DNA of 64,000 nt from Aradus depressus (taxonomy: Eukaryota > Arthropoda > Insecta > Hemiptera > Aradidae): positions 23,103,460 to 23,167,459 of the forward strand of contig OY759223.1 in the NCBI GenBank assembly GCA_963662175.1. The letters are read 5' to 3'. Made by a program: the position numbers and the translations under genes. Of this stretch, positions 43,381-55,059 are shown one piece after another. Each line of letters opens with the position of its first letter. The first letter of the stretch is position 1. The notes beneath the pieces are model-generated. The model was not told the DNA's origin, did no database searches, and was given only the letters and a program-made list of their open reading frames with translations.

Positions 43381-43965
43381 ACATCGCCTCCTATATTTCT
43401 TTCCACTACACGGCTTTGAATAAAGTCGGTTCAGCTAATTGTTAAAAAATCTCTATATATATAATGATCTAATATTTTACATACTCTTCTGCCATTTTCA
43501 TGTATCCAAATTTGATAAATTGTAAATCATTTGTTTCCAATATTAGATTTTATTATTTTTTCTTATTTTAAGCAAAATTATGGACTTCACTAATATTATC
43601 TAATAGCTGGTCCATTAGTCTGTAAAATGCCCATAAATCAGGTCTCCTGAAGAAAAAAAAAAAAAAACGGGGTTACTAATGTCGAAAAGTCGTGAAGGAA
43701 TTTCGCATTGCTCTCAGATTTCCGGCTTTGAGTCACCCAAACTTATTTTACTAATCAATGTTATATGGATGAGTCAAACGTTTCGTGCATCGGTACTAAT
43801 CCTGAATATTAAAGAAAATCGAAAACAAGTATTCCTCTAAGAAGATGGATACTATCGATAGTATCAAAAAATCGATAGTCACTCACTGGACTTATCGAAT
43901 GTTTTCTTTTTCCTACTAAAATCCTCTTTTCGAAAAAATGCAATTCAAAGTGCTCACTATTGCAC

Positions 43966-46563
43966 TATTCCGATATCTGTCTTATATTCTGTAATTTAAA
44001 TTCCAAAAGTTCCGAAAGGATCCTGTTTCTAGTCTCTTGAATTGGATTTTTTTTTTTTTTTTTTTGACAAATTTCTTAATGTAATTCACACAAAACAGAA
44101 ATAGTCACGACTATAAACTTCTTTGAGTACCGATTAATTATTTTTTTTCAGTAGGAATTTTTTTATTAATAATTTAAACTCTCACGTTTATAAACTGTAT
44201 AAAAAAAAATGTTAACGTGAATCTTATGTAGAAGGATAAAGGTTTAAAAGGTTGGTATTAATTTCGAATATGTTAACATTATCTCATATACATTCCAAAT
44301 ATTTGAAATTTTTGCAATGTTATGTATTTATGTGTTTTTTTGAACAAATACACAATTTTCGGTTGACCTCCTCTGACAAAACGTTTCCAGCCTTCAGATT
44401 ACACACCTCCAAGACATCTTTTATTTAAAAGTTCATAGAGATTATATCTTTTATTTATTTTCAGTCAAATTGACACCTTCAAGACTCTTTATCAAATATT
44501 CCCAAATAAATATATTTTTGTCGCCTGTCAAGATAGATTTTTTTTTTCTATTTCAAAATCCTAGTTTTCGAGGACATCGGTATAATTTTTTTTTTTTTTT
44601 TTGTTTATTTGGTATATTTACAATCAGTTAAAATATAACTATAAGTAAATTTGATGACAGTGAGTATAAAGAAAAATAAAAAAATAGAAAATAATTCATG
44701 GCAATATCACAAAATAAGATGAAATAAAATAATGTACAAAATAATACAATCTGTACTAAAACAATAAGTAGAAGTGCTGACTCTGAGAATACATGTATAC
44801 AGGTAATACAAAATATTTGAAACAAATAATGAGAAGCAAGAGAGAAATGAACATGAATATGTAGAAAATAATATAATATATACAAAAATAAGTATAAAAT
44901 ATGTACAAAATAAATAAATATATAAAATATGTACAAAATAAACAAATATATAAATATGTACAAAATAAATAAATATATAAAATATTTACAAAATAAATAA
45001 ATATATAAAATATTTACAAAATAAATGCAATAATTAAATAACTTTCAGCTCGAGACCCCTCGAAACATCGGTATAATTAGGATAATTATAATGATTTTGT
45101 TTTTTATTTCCCTATCTAGTTTTTAGTGAGCATGTCGTCCTTTGGATGGGACATTAAGCAATGATTTCGAGCCTGTACGATTTCAGGTACTCGTTAAAGA
45201 CCCCCTATCCTAGGTGAATAAAACGAGGAAGGCAAAATTTAGGACTCCAATAGTAGAGTCGGGCTCATTTCCACCAGCGACGAAAAAGCGCTCTGGTAGT
45301 CGGCGATATAAAGCCAGGGCATGAGTCACAATCATTAACTAAGTGAAACCTCTCCATAGTGGACATCGTCGGGTCTACCGATTTTGTTCTTTAACGAGAA
45401 GTGTCCGTTATCTGGAGGAAAAAAATAAAATGAAAAGGTTGATTTGAAAAAAATAATACACAGTAAAATTACTAGAATATAATTATAAATATAAATTTTT
45501 CGAACCAACCATTTGACGCTTTGAAATTTAAAATCCCCAAAATTTCGGCGACTTCGGATGCATTTTCATGTATCATAGAGCCTGAAACAGGGAGATTTTT
45601 GGCTCTTAGTCGGCAAAACTATTGAAAACAATGGCGATCGATTTCAAAACCCTTACCGTCTTTTCTTATGAGGCCGTTTTCATTTCTTCATTTCCATTTT
45701 AGTACAAGTTCATTCCTTTATTTTAAAATGGTCGCGATCTGCTTCTTTCCCATCTTAAACTTTACCGCTAAGTCTCTGACGCTGGGCTTTTCTCGATTAT
45801 AAACTTTAATTACTTCAATTTTATTTTTGAGCGTTAGCCGAGTTTTGTATTGAGACATGGTCGGAAGCAAACTGAATAAAATCTTGCGAAATGCGAACGA
45901 AAACGAAACAAGAAATTCCCATAATAATTGGGAAGTTTAGAAAACGTATTTGTTATTTGTCCGTTAATAGAGTTCCCGAACATCGCCTCCTATATTTCTT
46001 TCCACTACACGGCTTTGAATAAAGTCGGTTCAGCTAATTGTTAAAAAATCTCTATATATATAATGATCTAATATTTTACATACTCTTCTGCCATTTTCAT
46101 GTATCCAAATTTGATAAATTGTAAATCATTTGTTTCCAATATTAGATTTTATTATTTTTTCTTATTTTAAGCAAAATTATGGACTTCACTAATATTATCT
46201 AATAGCTGGTCCATTAGTCTGTAAAATGCCCATAAATCAGGTCTCCTGAAGAAAAAAAAAAAAAAACGGGGTTACTAATGTCGAAAAGTCGTGAAGGAAT
46301 TTCGCATTGCTCTCAGATTTCCGGCTTTGAGTCACCCAAACTTATTTTACTAATCAATGTTATATGGATGAGTCAAACGTTTCGTGCATCGGTACTAATC
46401 CTGAATATTAAAGAAAATCGAAAACAAGTATTCCTCTAAGAAGATGGATACTATCGATAGTATCAAAAAATCGATAGTCACTCACTGGACTTATCGAATG
46501 TTTTCTTTTTCCTACTAAAATCCTCTTTTCGAGAAAATGCAATTCAAAGTGCTCACTATTGCA
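43966..46563. repeat. 2.6-kb tandem duplication, copy 2
   Basis: Follows copy 1 without spacer; the joint is ttgcactattccgat. Offset is 2598-2599 bp across the unit. It also contains gatactatcgatagtatc at about 46447, a hAT-like subterminal word also seen in copy 1. Confidence 0.92.
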
Positions 46564-46569
46564 TATATT

Positions 46570-46655
46570 GAGGGCGCTGGTAACCGATAGGTACCGTTCT
46601 TGCTTAGTTTTTTCAAGATCATGGGTTCGAAACCCGGCCAGGCCCTTAGGTTTCT
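46570..46655 (+). mobile_element. SINE head, divergent
   Basis: gagggcgctggtaaccgata with an intact B box ggttcgaaacc. Truncated after cccttaggttt. Confidence 0.75.
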
Positions 46656-46669
46656 ATTTCTCCAGCTAA

Positions 46670-47875
46670 ATGAAGTATAAGGGAAGTTAAGCAATTGTTC
46701 ATAAATTAATGCAGAGTTTTCAAGAGAATTTAATGTTTTCCGCCCTCTAGATTCCAAATATGAAAAAAAAATTGTCTTTGTATCTGTGAACACGATAAAC
46801 CCCGATAGACTGAATGAATGAAAATGAAATTTTATATGTGTATCCACAACCCTCCAACGACGATACCTACTGATTTTCAGCCAAATCGACGAAATAAATC
46901 GACATTTATCAATTTTCAGCGGAATCGGCAAAAGGAATGGGGGGGATCAGAGGGGGCTCAACTCAAAAACCACAATAACTGCTGATGTAATGAATGTATC
47001 GATGTGAAATTTCATATTTATTGTCAAAACTCAATGAGGACATAACCTGTCAAATTTCAGTGAAATCGGCTTAAGGGAAGGAGGGGTTCAGGGGAGGGGG
47101 CTATTTTCAAAAACAATAATAACAGCCGATATAATAAATTTATCGCCCGAAAATTTAGTATGAGGATTTAGGAGCCCTTATGTAAGGCTTCTTACACACC
47201 AAAGCCGAGCCGTGCCGGGCCGGGCGATGTGATGCGAAGCCGAGCCGAGCGGAATCTGCCTGCGTTCGCACCAAAGCCGATTTGCTCTCAGTAGGTTTTC
47301 TAGCCTTGTAGTGAGAGGTGCTTCTTTCCTATTCAGTCTCAGTTGAAACGTGGTGCAAAATGATGTCATCATGATGATGTTATTGGAGAGTGCATCACTT
47401 GATGATGAATGTGTGGGAGAGAGAAGGCGATTCTTTCTTGAATCGAACTAATTAATATTTCTATGTCAACACTCATTATAATATTAAAAATTTTAAAAAA
47501 CAAAAACCACTTGAAACAATAAAAAAACAATATATTGCGCAATATGATGTAACTCACTGGGCTGAAACACCGAACTAGACTGAATGACGGAAGAAACCGC
47601 TTGGCAGAAAACGCTCGAATTGGCGGTAGGTAGTACTGCTCAAAACCGCTCGGCCCGGCCCTGCATCGCCCGGCGCGGCCCGGCCTTGGTTTGAATACTC
47701 CCATCTAAACACTGCGTATCTAGCGCTCAAGCGTTTTCCGCCCGGCTCGGCCCGGCTTTGGTGTGAAACCCCACTAAGTCAGCCGTTGAATATTAGCGCA
47801 AACTGTCGTTGGTTTTGGAGGGGGAGCGAAAAATTAATTTATTAATTCGTTATGGGAAGGTACATTGTCGGTGAT
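46670..47875 (+). repeat. Family A copy interrupted by a Harbinger-like MITE
   Basis: 5' side ggaagttaagcaattgttca, three internal units (about 46790, 46975, 47110), then taggagcccttatgtaa broken at 47185. It resumes at 47775 with taagtcagccgttgaatatt and ends gggaaggtacattgtcggtg. Confidence 0.85.
47186..47774. mobile_element. GC-rich Harbinger-like MITE
   Basis: The ends share CACACCAAAGCCG-RGCC-type inverted repeats (ttacacaccaaagccgagcc at the left; ggctttggtgtgaaacc at the right) flanked by TAA at 47183-47185 and 47775-47777. TAA/TWA duplications are typical of PIF/Harbinger. A second inner copy of the GC-rich end lies at about 47645-47690. No transposase. Confidence 0.65.
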
Positions 47876-48344
47876 TCAGACTTTTTTTTCTTACAAAATT
47901 GAGAATAACAAAAATTTATGCTAATTGTATTCCCAATTGTTATCTCTATTGTAAAGTTTATACTTAATCTATACTTAAGGCATTTAAATAAATAAACATT
48001 TTATCTTAGCCAATAAAGTTGACTTATCTAAATTATTGTTTCATTTTTTTCATAATTCTCCATCATTTTTTTCTTCATTTTCAATTCACTAATGTGTTTT
48101 GGGAGTTTCTGATGACGGTCTTAACGGAACTTGTTATCACATGAAAGTATTTTTTACACCTTGTAATATGCACTCTGATTGACTGAATACAGGGGGCGGG
48201 GCTTGATGACGACATAGCAACATGGTCCAATCAGGTAACAGGTACAAAACCAAAACACAGATACGTTTTAGCAAGAATTCATTTGATTAATTAGGAAAAA
48301 AGAAGAATTTTCTTTAAGAGGTTTTTTATTTGCAAGGTGAAAAT
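47876..48344. other. AT-rich spacer
   Basis: No gene recognised. Confidence 0.4.
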
Positions 48345-48570
48345 ACCTTTAGCACACCGTCCTTCGGATGGGACATTAAGCGATGGTCCCGAGCCTGTAC
48401 GTTGACAGGTACTCGTTGAAGATCTCTACTACTGGGTAGGCAATATTAAGGACTTCCAGATTAGAGTCGGACTCATGTCCACCAAAGCGGCTAAAAGAGC
48501 GCTCTGGTAGTAGGCGATAAGACCCCGTAGTTAAAGCCCGGGCAAATAATTATAACTAACTAACAGAAGC
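48345..48570 (+). mobile_element. SINE without head
   Basis: agcacaccgtccttcggatg through gttaaagcccgggcaaataa with ataactaactaac tail. Confidence 0.8.
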
Positions 48571-49075
48571 AGCGTCTATCCTACATGGCGCTCAGACCTG
48601 GTCGCTGACGCAGAAGCTGGATCGTCGACTGGAAGTAAACCAATTTAAGATGATGAGGAGCATGTTTGAAATAAAGATTAGTGACAGGATAAGAAACAGC
48701 GAGGTTCTACGGAAGGTGAGGCTAAGAAGCCTCCAGAAGGAAGCACACTTGATAAAGTGGAGATGGGCCGGGCATATGACAAGAATGGATCCTCGACGAT
48801 GTTCTAAAGTCTGCATGGAGTGGATTCCTAGAGACAGAAAAAGAGGTAAAGGAAGACCAGGACTGCGGTGGAGGGACGAGATAATGGAGAGAATAGGGGA
48901 TGGATGGTGCACAGTGGCCAGCAACAGAGAAACATGGAACAAATGTGCTACAGTACTATTTAAGAAATAACCATCATTTTTACTTTTTGCTTTTGTTTTG
49001 TTCTATCTTGTTTTATTTTCAATCAAGATGTAATAGTTTTACTTAAGAAATAATTTAATTTAATTTAGGAACAAT
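48569..49075 (+). pseudogene. BovB/RTE-like ORF2 C-terminus
   Basis: A continuous frame to 48970 with ILHGAQTWSLTQKLDRRLEV, IKWRWAGHMTRMD, GKGRPGLRWRDEIMERIGDG and TWNKCATVLFKK then a stop. The Y/HGAxTW, KWRWAGH and GRPxxRW landmarks follow the RT domain of BovB/RTE-like elements. 5' truncated but free of stops for 130 codons. A 3' UTR of about 100 bp follows. Confidence 0.8.
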
Positions 49076-49351
49076 CATTAAATTATTTTCTGATTTCTTC
49101 TGTTGAAAGAGCAGTAGACTCAAAACCTCCAAAAGGAGAGGCTTTTGTCCTAAATGAATGTCAATAAAGCTATTTTACTTTCAACAGAAGCTGATCTTCC
49201 GTGAAGACTCAGTCTCAGGTTGCCAAAGCCGCACCTGAAAAGTTTGTCTACACCTGGTTTAGATAGACAGTAGATATTGAATACTTAGGTTGCATCAAAC
49301 AAATTTTGAGTCTTGGCTGTAAATTACGTTGTCATTGATTGATTCATGATT

Positions 49352-49470
49352 TTTAACTTCCTCAGCTATACGAAGTATAGGGGAAGTTATGGAATATGTG
49401 AAAAAATCGATCCGGAGTTTTCAATTGAATTCCTTTTGTTTCGACCGCCAGATTCCAAATATTAATAAAA
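49352..49470 (+). repeat. Family A 5' end
   Basis: acttcctcagctatacgaag, tataggggaagttatggaat and ccgccagattccaaatatta. Confidence 0.75.
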
Positions 49471-49484
49471 AAAACATAAGGCTT

Positions 49485-49750
49485 AGTCAAGGTCCACGCA
49501 GTAGATTTTCCATGAAAACGTCGGGATAAAATCATTTTTCATTTTCATTTCGACACTAGACTTTTTATGTTTTATAAATTCCTTTTGATGCGAGCTTTTC
49601 TCTGGTTTGCGTTTTCTATAATTCCGCGCATATTTACGATACATATGAGACATCTTTAATTTTTTTGCAATTTTCAATTTAATACCGATTTTTACATATA
49701 TTTCGGCGAACATGTTTATTGTTTCACTATGATTCCTAGTAGTGCTCCTA
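49485..49750 (-). repeat. Unknown repeated ORF (76 codons), copy 1
   Basis: Minus-strand frame 49713-49483 encodes a strongly basic peptide (YRKYARNYRKRKPEKSSHQK). A decayed second copy lies on the plus strand at 52295-52500 with the same upstream word gagcactactagga. No family recognised. Confidence 0.55.
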
Positions 49751-49912
49751 GTAGGCTCGGGACCATCGTTTAACGTCCCATCCGAAGGATGGCGTGCTTA
49801 AGTTTATTTTAACTCCCAGATAAAATAAACTAAGGGCCTCGGTCGGGTTTCGAACCCACGATCTTGAGCTCAGAAGACAAGCACGCATACCACTGAGCTA
49901 TCGGCGCCCTCT
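49744..49912 (-). mobile_element. SINE 5' half, minus
   Basis: Head with perfect B box and hairpin, central domain, then truncated at gtaggctcgggaccatcg. Confidence 0.85.
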
Positions 49913-49927
49913 GTATATCGCTGATAC

Positions 49928-50000
49928 CTAGGCTTCAGAACACCATTTAAGCAATTTTCAAAGTGCAGCTCTGCAAACCTCTTTAGTCGGTTGTCTGTTC
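49928..50000 (-). CDS. Possible 73-nt host exon
   Basis: The minus strand has a strong acceptor (attatttattttccag) before 50000 and AG|gtatca after 49928. The frame between is open: TDNRLKRFAELHFENC then LNGVLKPR, entering with 2 nt and leaving with 2 nt. It is less AT-rich than its flanks and unlike the repeats here. The gene is not recognised. Its phase does not match the 27176 exon directly, so at least one further exon would be needed if they belong together. Confidence 0.45.
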
Positions 50001-50380
50001 CTGGAAAATAAATAATAATAATAATAAAATGTAATAAATAATTGACATCAAAATTGAAATATTGACTAAACACTACTTAGTTTTCATGTTCCGATTTATT
50101 TTGACATGAGCAATAGATCAAATAATATTTATAGCAATTACCGTTTATCAGATAGTTGTAAGTTATTAGGTGCATGTATGCAATTTATTTTAAAATTTGC
50201 AGTGCATATATTACGTCATGTTCGACAGAACATATGTCTTTTTAAGAGCATTCCTTGTGATTTACGAGCTGTTAAAATGCGAAAACATCGCTGTTATGCA
50301 AATGAAAGACCATAATTTTAAAAAATGCATTTAGATTAAACAAATAAAAAGATGTGGTTCAGTTTATTTATGATTTTATA
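50001..50380. other. AT-rich spacer (intron-like if the exon is real)
   Basis: No gene recognised. A 69-codon plus frame at 50106 has no family features. Confidence 0.35.
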
Positions 50381-50733
50381 TAACACACTAGGAGGGCGCC
50401 GGTAGCTCAGTGGAATGCGTGCTTGCCTTCTGAGCGTATGGTCGTGAGTTCAAAACTCGGCCGAGGCCCTTAGTTTATTTTATCTGGGAGGTAAAATAAA
50501 CAAGTACTCCGTCCTTCGGATGAGAGTTTAAGCGATGGTCCCAAGCCTGAACGATGTCAGGTACTCGTTAAAGACCCTACCCTAGGTGAAAAAAATTTAG
50601 GGTAGGTAAAATTTAGGACTCCCACAGTAGAGTCGGGCCCACCAGAGTGACGAAAGAGCGCTCTGGTAGTAGGCGATATGACCTCGTAGTAAAATCCCGG
50701 GCATGAGTCATAATAACTAACTATAACGCACTA
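50381..50733 (+). mobile_element. SINE with 10-bp target-site duplication
   Basis: SINE about 50391-50723 flanked by taacacacta (50381-50390) and taacgcacta (50724-50733). Full head; tail ataactaact. Confidence 0.85.
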
Positions 50734-50905
50734 TATTGTTATTCTTTGATTTAATTTCTTATTGTACTTTTCTGAGATGTTAATATGTTATTTTTTTTCG
50801 TTATTTTTTCCAGAGTTGTCTTCTTTTTTTTGACAATATTTCGGGACACTTTCATCTCCTTTCTTCTGATCACTATGAACCTCAGTTGAACTTAGGAAGA
50901 AGGAT

Positions 50906-50998
50906 CTTTAAGGAGTACCTGACATCGTACAGGCTCGGTACGGTTTAACGTACCAACCGAAGGACGGCATGCTCAAAGTTTATTTAATTCATTGTCAT
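50906..50998 (-). mobile_element. SINE central fragment
   Basis: gagtacctgacatcgtacag then ccaaccgaaggacggcatgc. Confidence 0.75.
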
Positions 50999-51750
50999 TC
51001 ATGGTCTCACATAAATCTTTAATAAGATTTATATAAACATTTATGACAATAATAAATAAATAAAAAACAGCGGTGCAGTGAAACTGACAAACCTGATGCA
51101 TTTTTCAAACCAATTTAACAATGTATTTATTCAAGAAGAAAGTTCAAGGTTTCATTTTGAATACAATATACCTTTTTTAAGTTTCGACTTATCTATTAAT
51201 TTCAGAATTTATTAATTTTTTAAAATAAATAATTCTTCTAAAATAGTGCAAGTTGATCGTTGCGTGTGTAGCGTAGCCAGCAAGACACAGATTTGTATCG
51301 TTCATGTTGTTTTGACATTAACATGATTCAAACAACGTTCACAATCATTATTATTCTATAAATTTTGGTAATTTTTTTTTTCTAAAATGTAAATATTTAT
51401 TAAGTTGTTTAACATATTCATCATTTGATAATAAAAGCGATGTTATTTTTTTGTTATTAATAAGACCAGTTTTCAAGATGCAAAAACAAAATATTTTTTA
51501 ATGAAAATATTAAAATCATTTATTTCTTATGTTTTTATGTTCATGATTATGGAGTTATTAATCTTATGTTGTTGTTTTTTGTGTTAGTAAAACAGAAAAA
51601 AATGCATATGGTCAACGTTCGAGAATAGGAACATTAGTTTTTACCGGTTTTGGCTTTGTCCAACGTCTGCACATTGTTCAGCAGTAACATTTAATTATAT
51701 TATATACTTTTCTGCGCAGATATTTTGAAACAGTTAATAAAAAATAAGAG
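50999..51750. other. AT-rich spacer
   Basis: No gene recognised. Confidence 0.45.
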
Positions 51751-52000
51751 AGGGCGACGGTGAGCCTAATGAGCTCAAGATCGTGGGTTCGAAACCCGGC
51801 CGAGACTCTTAGGCATTTTATCTGGGGGATGAAAAGCTCCTTCGTGACTCTGGTGGACATGAGTCCGACTCTACTATGGGGGATAGGGGTCTTATGAGAC
51901 TATCTGACAGGCTTGGGACCATCGCTTAACGCCCCATCCGTACAGGCTTGGGACCATCGCTTAACGCCCCATCCGAAGGACGGCGTGCTTGAGTTTTTGA
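51751..52000. mobile_element. SINE mosaic: plus head joined to minus body
   Basis: 51751-51826 is a plus head with B box ggttcgaaacc. 51838-51995 is minus body in which acaggcttgggaccatcgct plus the next 13 bases is duplicated in tandem. Confidence 0.75.
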
Positions 52001-52294
52001 CGTGAAAACGTCTATTTGCTCGTTAAGCACAGTGATAGCCGGTCAAACTTTCTTATGTTACAAAATACCGTCAGATTTCAATCGATAATAACTACGAGAC
52101 TAATAATGCGATAACAACGGTTGAGGTCACAATGGATAGAGCATGTCTGTACGTGTTTGTTTTGCCTGTGACGTTATCGGGCTAGTGTGGGCGCCGGCGG
52201 ATGATTGTTGCGAATTAGCGTTGTGTAAAATTAGAAATTAATGTAGCGTGATAACGCGTTTAGATAGGACGTTGATTCGGGATGAATTTGTAAA
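52001..52294. other. Unassigned, begins with a CGTGAAAACGTCT word
   Basis: tttttgacgtgaaaacgtct at about 52000 resembles the ends of the 34385 element, but no partner end is clear. Confidence 0.35.
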
Positions 52295-52500
52295 GAGCTT
52301 GAGGAGCACTACTAGGACTCAAAGTGAAACAATAAAAATATTCGCCGAAATATATGTAAAAATCGGTATTAAATTTAAAATTACAAAAAATTAAAGATAT
52401 CTCATTTGAATCGTAAATATGCTCAGAATTATAGGAAACACAAATCAGAGGAAAGCTCCTTACGGGAAATCTACGGCGTGGACCTTGACTACGCCTTAAT
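52295..52500 (+). repeat. Unknown repeated ORF, decayed copy 2
   Basis: Matches 49485-49750 inverted (ttcgccgaaatatatgtaaa, aatcggtattaaatt, atctacggcgtggaccttga) with a central deletion and stops. Confidence 0.55.
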
Positions 52501-52904
52501 GTTTTTTTGTTTTGTTTTTGGCAAATGATTTTGCGGAGCAATGCTAGAATTCACAGTTAGCAGATTTATAGAATCTAGATCTACCATCCTTGACTTTTTA
52601 AAAATTCAGAGAGGCGAACCTTAACCAACCCATAATTATAGCCAAGTGGAAACACAAAAATAAACTAAAAAATAACAACAATCATGAACAAAAAAGAGAT
52701 GTAAGCGCGCCCACGTTCTTTACAACGGTTTAGTCTAAAACGGCTGAAGTTTGACAGCTGAAGGCTACGCGAGAGTTCCTTAAAGAACTTTGAAATTATG
52801 TACCTACCACGCAAGTTGAAAAATTTCTAACGGAAGTTCATTAACCTTATTGTGAAAAGCAAATCTAAATTTCTCCAGACATACAATCGCATGTAAAAAA
52901 ATGC
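52501..52904. other. Unassigned sequence
   Basis: No gene recognised. Confidence 0.35.
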
Positions 52905-53790
52905 ATCGGTGAATCACCAGCGATGTACTTCCTCAGGACGAATTAATCAATAAATTTTGCGTTAATATTCAACAGTTGACTTACATAGTGGCTCCTAAAT
53001 CCTTATATTAAATTTTGTGTCGATAAATTCTTTACATCGGCAGTTATTATGGTTTTTGAATTAAGCCCTCTCCCCTAAACCTCTCCTTCCCTTCAACTGA
53101 TATAGCTGAAATTTGATAGGTTTCATCCTCATTGGGTTTTTCCTGTAAATATGAAATTTCATGTCGATACGTTCATTACATCGGTAGTTATTGGGGTTTT
53201 TTGAGTTGTGCCCCCTCTGGTCTCCCTTTCTGCCGATTCCGCTGAAAATTGATGAGTGCCGTCCTTATTAGGTTAGGTTTTATGACTCATGCCCGGGCTT
53301 TAACTATGAGGTCATATCGCCTACCACCAGAGTGCTCTTTCGTCACTCTGGTGGACATGAGCCCGACTCTACTGTGGGAGTCCTAACTTTTGCCTACCCT
53401 AAATTTATTCACCTAGGACAGGGGTCTTTAACGAGTACCTGGCATCGTACAGACTCGAGACCATCGCTTAACGTCCCATCCGAAGGACGGCATGCTCAAG
53501 TTTATTTTACCTCTCAGATAAAATAAACTAAGGGTCTCGGTCGGGTTTCGTTGTTGATATATTCATTCTATGGAGAATTATCGTGTCCATATACATATAG
53601 AAGCGGTATCCATATACACGCGGAACGATTTTTTTTTTATCATTAGATTTCGGGAGTTAAAAAATATGAAAACCCGGGAAAAATCCAATATCGATTTTTT
53701 GGAATTAAAATGATCTAGCCTCGATATAATATATCGACATGAAATTTCTTACATGAATGCAGAACCCTAAGCACATGATTTTCAGCCAAA
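52905..53790 (-). repeat. Family A copy interrupted by SINE
   Basis: aatcaccagcgatgtacttc, internal units, then ttgatgagtgccgtccttat broken by a SINE and resumed at 53551 with ttgatatattcattctatgg. Confidence 0.75.
53268..53550 (-). mobile_element. SINE lacking the tRNA head
   Basis: ttaggttaggttttatgact to ggtctcggtcgggtttcg. It ends inside the B box. Confidence 0.85.
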
Positions 53791-54600
53791 GCTATCAAAC
53801 GGAAGAAGAAGCATGTGATTAAAATGGCGGGGGGCACAATTAAAAACTGTCTATGTTGAATATATCGACACGAAATTTTTTTTTAATGATCCAAGACCCC
53901 AAGAGGATGATACTAGCTAATTTTGGGGGAAATCGGCCGAAGAGAAGAGAGAGTTTAGATGACGGGAACTCAAAAATTCAAAAACTACCAATATAATGAA
54001 CTAGCAGTAATACCCGGCGTTACCCGGGGAACTTTGACTTTTCTCCCAATATCTCCTATAAGGCTATTCAGTTCCTCGACAGTACATTCATGATGTTATA
54101 ATTTTCAATTATTCATACGGAATAAGGCTTATAGTCTTTCAACTGTAGTAACGCTAGCTTTGGAGCTAAAACTAATTTATTCAAAAAGATTTCTCATTAA
54201 TCGTTGCAATGGTTTTCGAGTTACAAAGATTGCGTGAGTGGATGCTGGGTTGGACCAGGGGTTGATTAAAAAATAGACCTTAACCTTCCGGTAGATAAAA
54301 CTTATCTATTCAAAAAGATTCCTCATTAATCATTGCAGTGGTTTTTGAGTTACAAAGATTGCGTGGATGGATGCTGGGATGGACCAGATATTGAGGTACT
54401 AATACGCCTATAACCTTCCACAGACGATGACGAACAAATTAAAAAAAAAATTAATCAAATCCATCAAGCCGTTCGTGAGTTATAGCGGTACAACGCACAA
54501 ACATTTTCAGCTTTATATATATGATGTATCAACCCAAAATTTTATAAGATGATTGAGAAATTACGGTTTAAGACAACTTATATTTTTTAGCCAAATCAGT
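53700..54600 (+). repeat. Family A copy interrupted by a Helitron
   Basis: Internal units 53730-54000 end at ...ataatgaa and resume after the Helitron at 54525 with tgtatcaacccaaaatttta, restoring the family word aatgaatgtatc. Confidence 0.75.
54001..54524 (-). mobile_element. Non-autonomous Helitron with exact empty-site evidence
   Basis: CTAG at 54001-54004, hairpin, 524 bp, and TCATATATATAAAG on the minus strand from 54524. Host bases are A (54000) and T (54525), the AT dinucleotide target of Helitrons. Confidence 0.95.
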
Positions 54601-55059
54601 GAATACAATGAAAGTAAAACCATAGTTGATCAAACCATACTGACCGTTGAATCACCGCTTTTTAAAATTTTATTTTCTCTCGTAATTTCTCTCCTGAACG
54701 AGTCCTTTTTATTTTATTTCCTTTTGATATTCGTCCTTCGAATACAGTAAGTAGTCCTTGTCATTTAATAATGGACGTTTTTTACAATTTTTTTTTTAAT
54801 GTAATCTTTTCGTCCAATCAAAATTCAGTATACTTCTGGGTCTATTGCGTCATTTGTCGTCCATTTAAATTCCTTCCTAATCAATTACTTAAACATCTAA
54901 TTACTTTTTTTCTTGATTAGTTTGTTTTAATATAGACTCAATATTTAATTGTTATTTTTTTCTGTTTGATTTATATTTACTTTTTTTTTAGTTAAAAAAA
55001 TATTTTGATAAAAAAGTTTGAGGCAGCTTCAGTCTATCTTAATATATTGTAGTTCACCT
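54601..55059. other. AT-rich spacer
   Basis: A 65-codon frame at 54553-54750 shows no family features. Confidence 0.4.

Larger units (their letters stand above)
41368..43965. repeat. 2.6-kb tandem duplication, copy 1
   Basis: Runs from tattccgatatctgtcttat to gtgctcactattgca. Contains AT-rich (aaataaatatataaaat)n, a headless SINE (42525-42740) and a pogo/Tigger-like remnant. Nearly identical to copy 2: by eye only homopolymer lengths and a few substitutions differ (for example ctctaagaat versus ctctgagaat). Confidence 0.92.
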
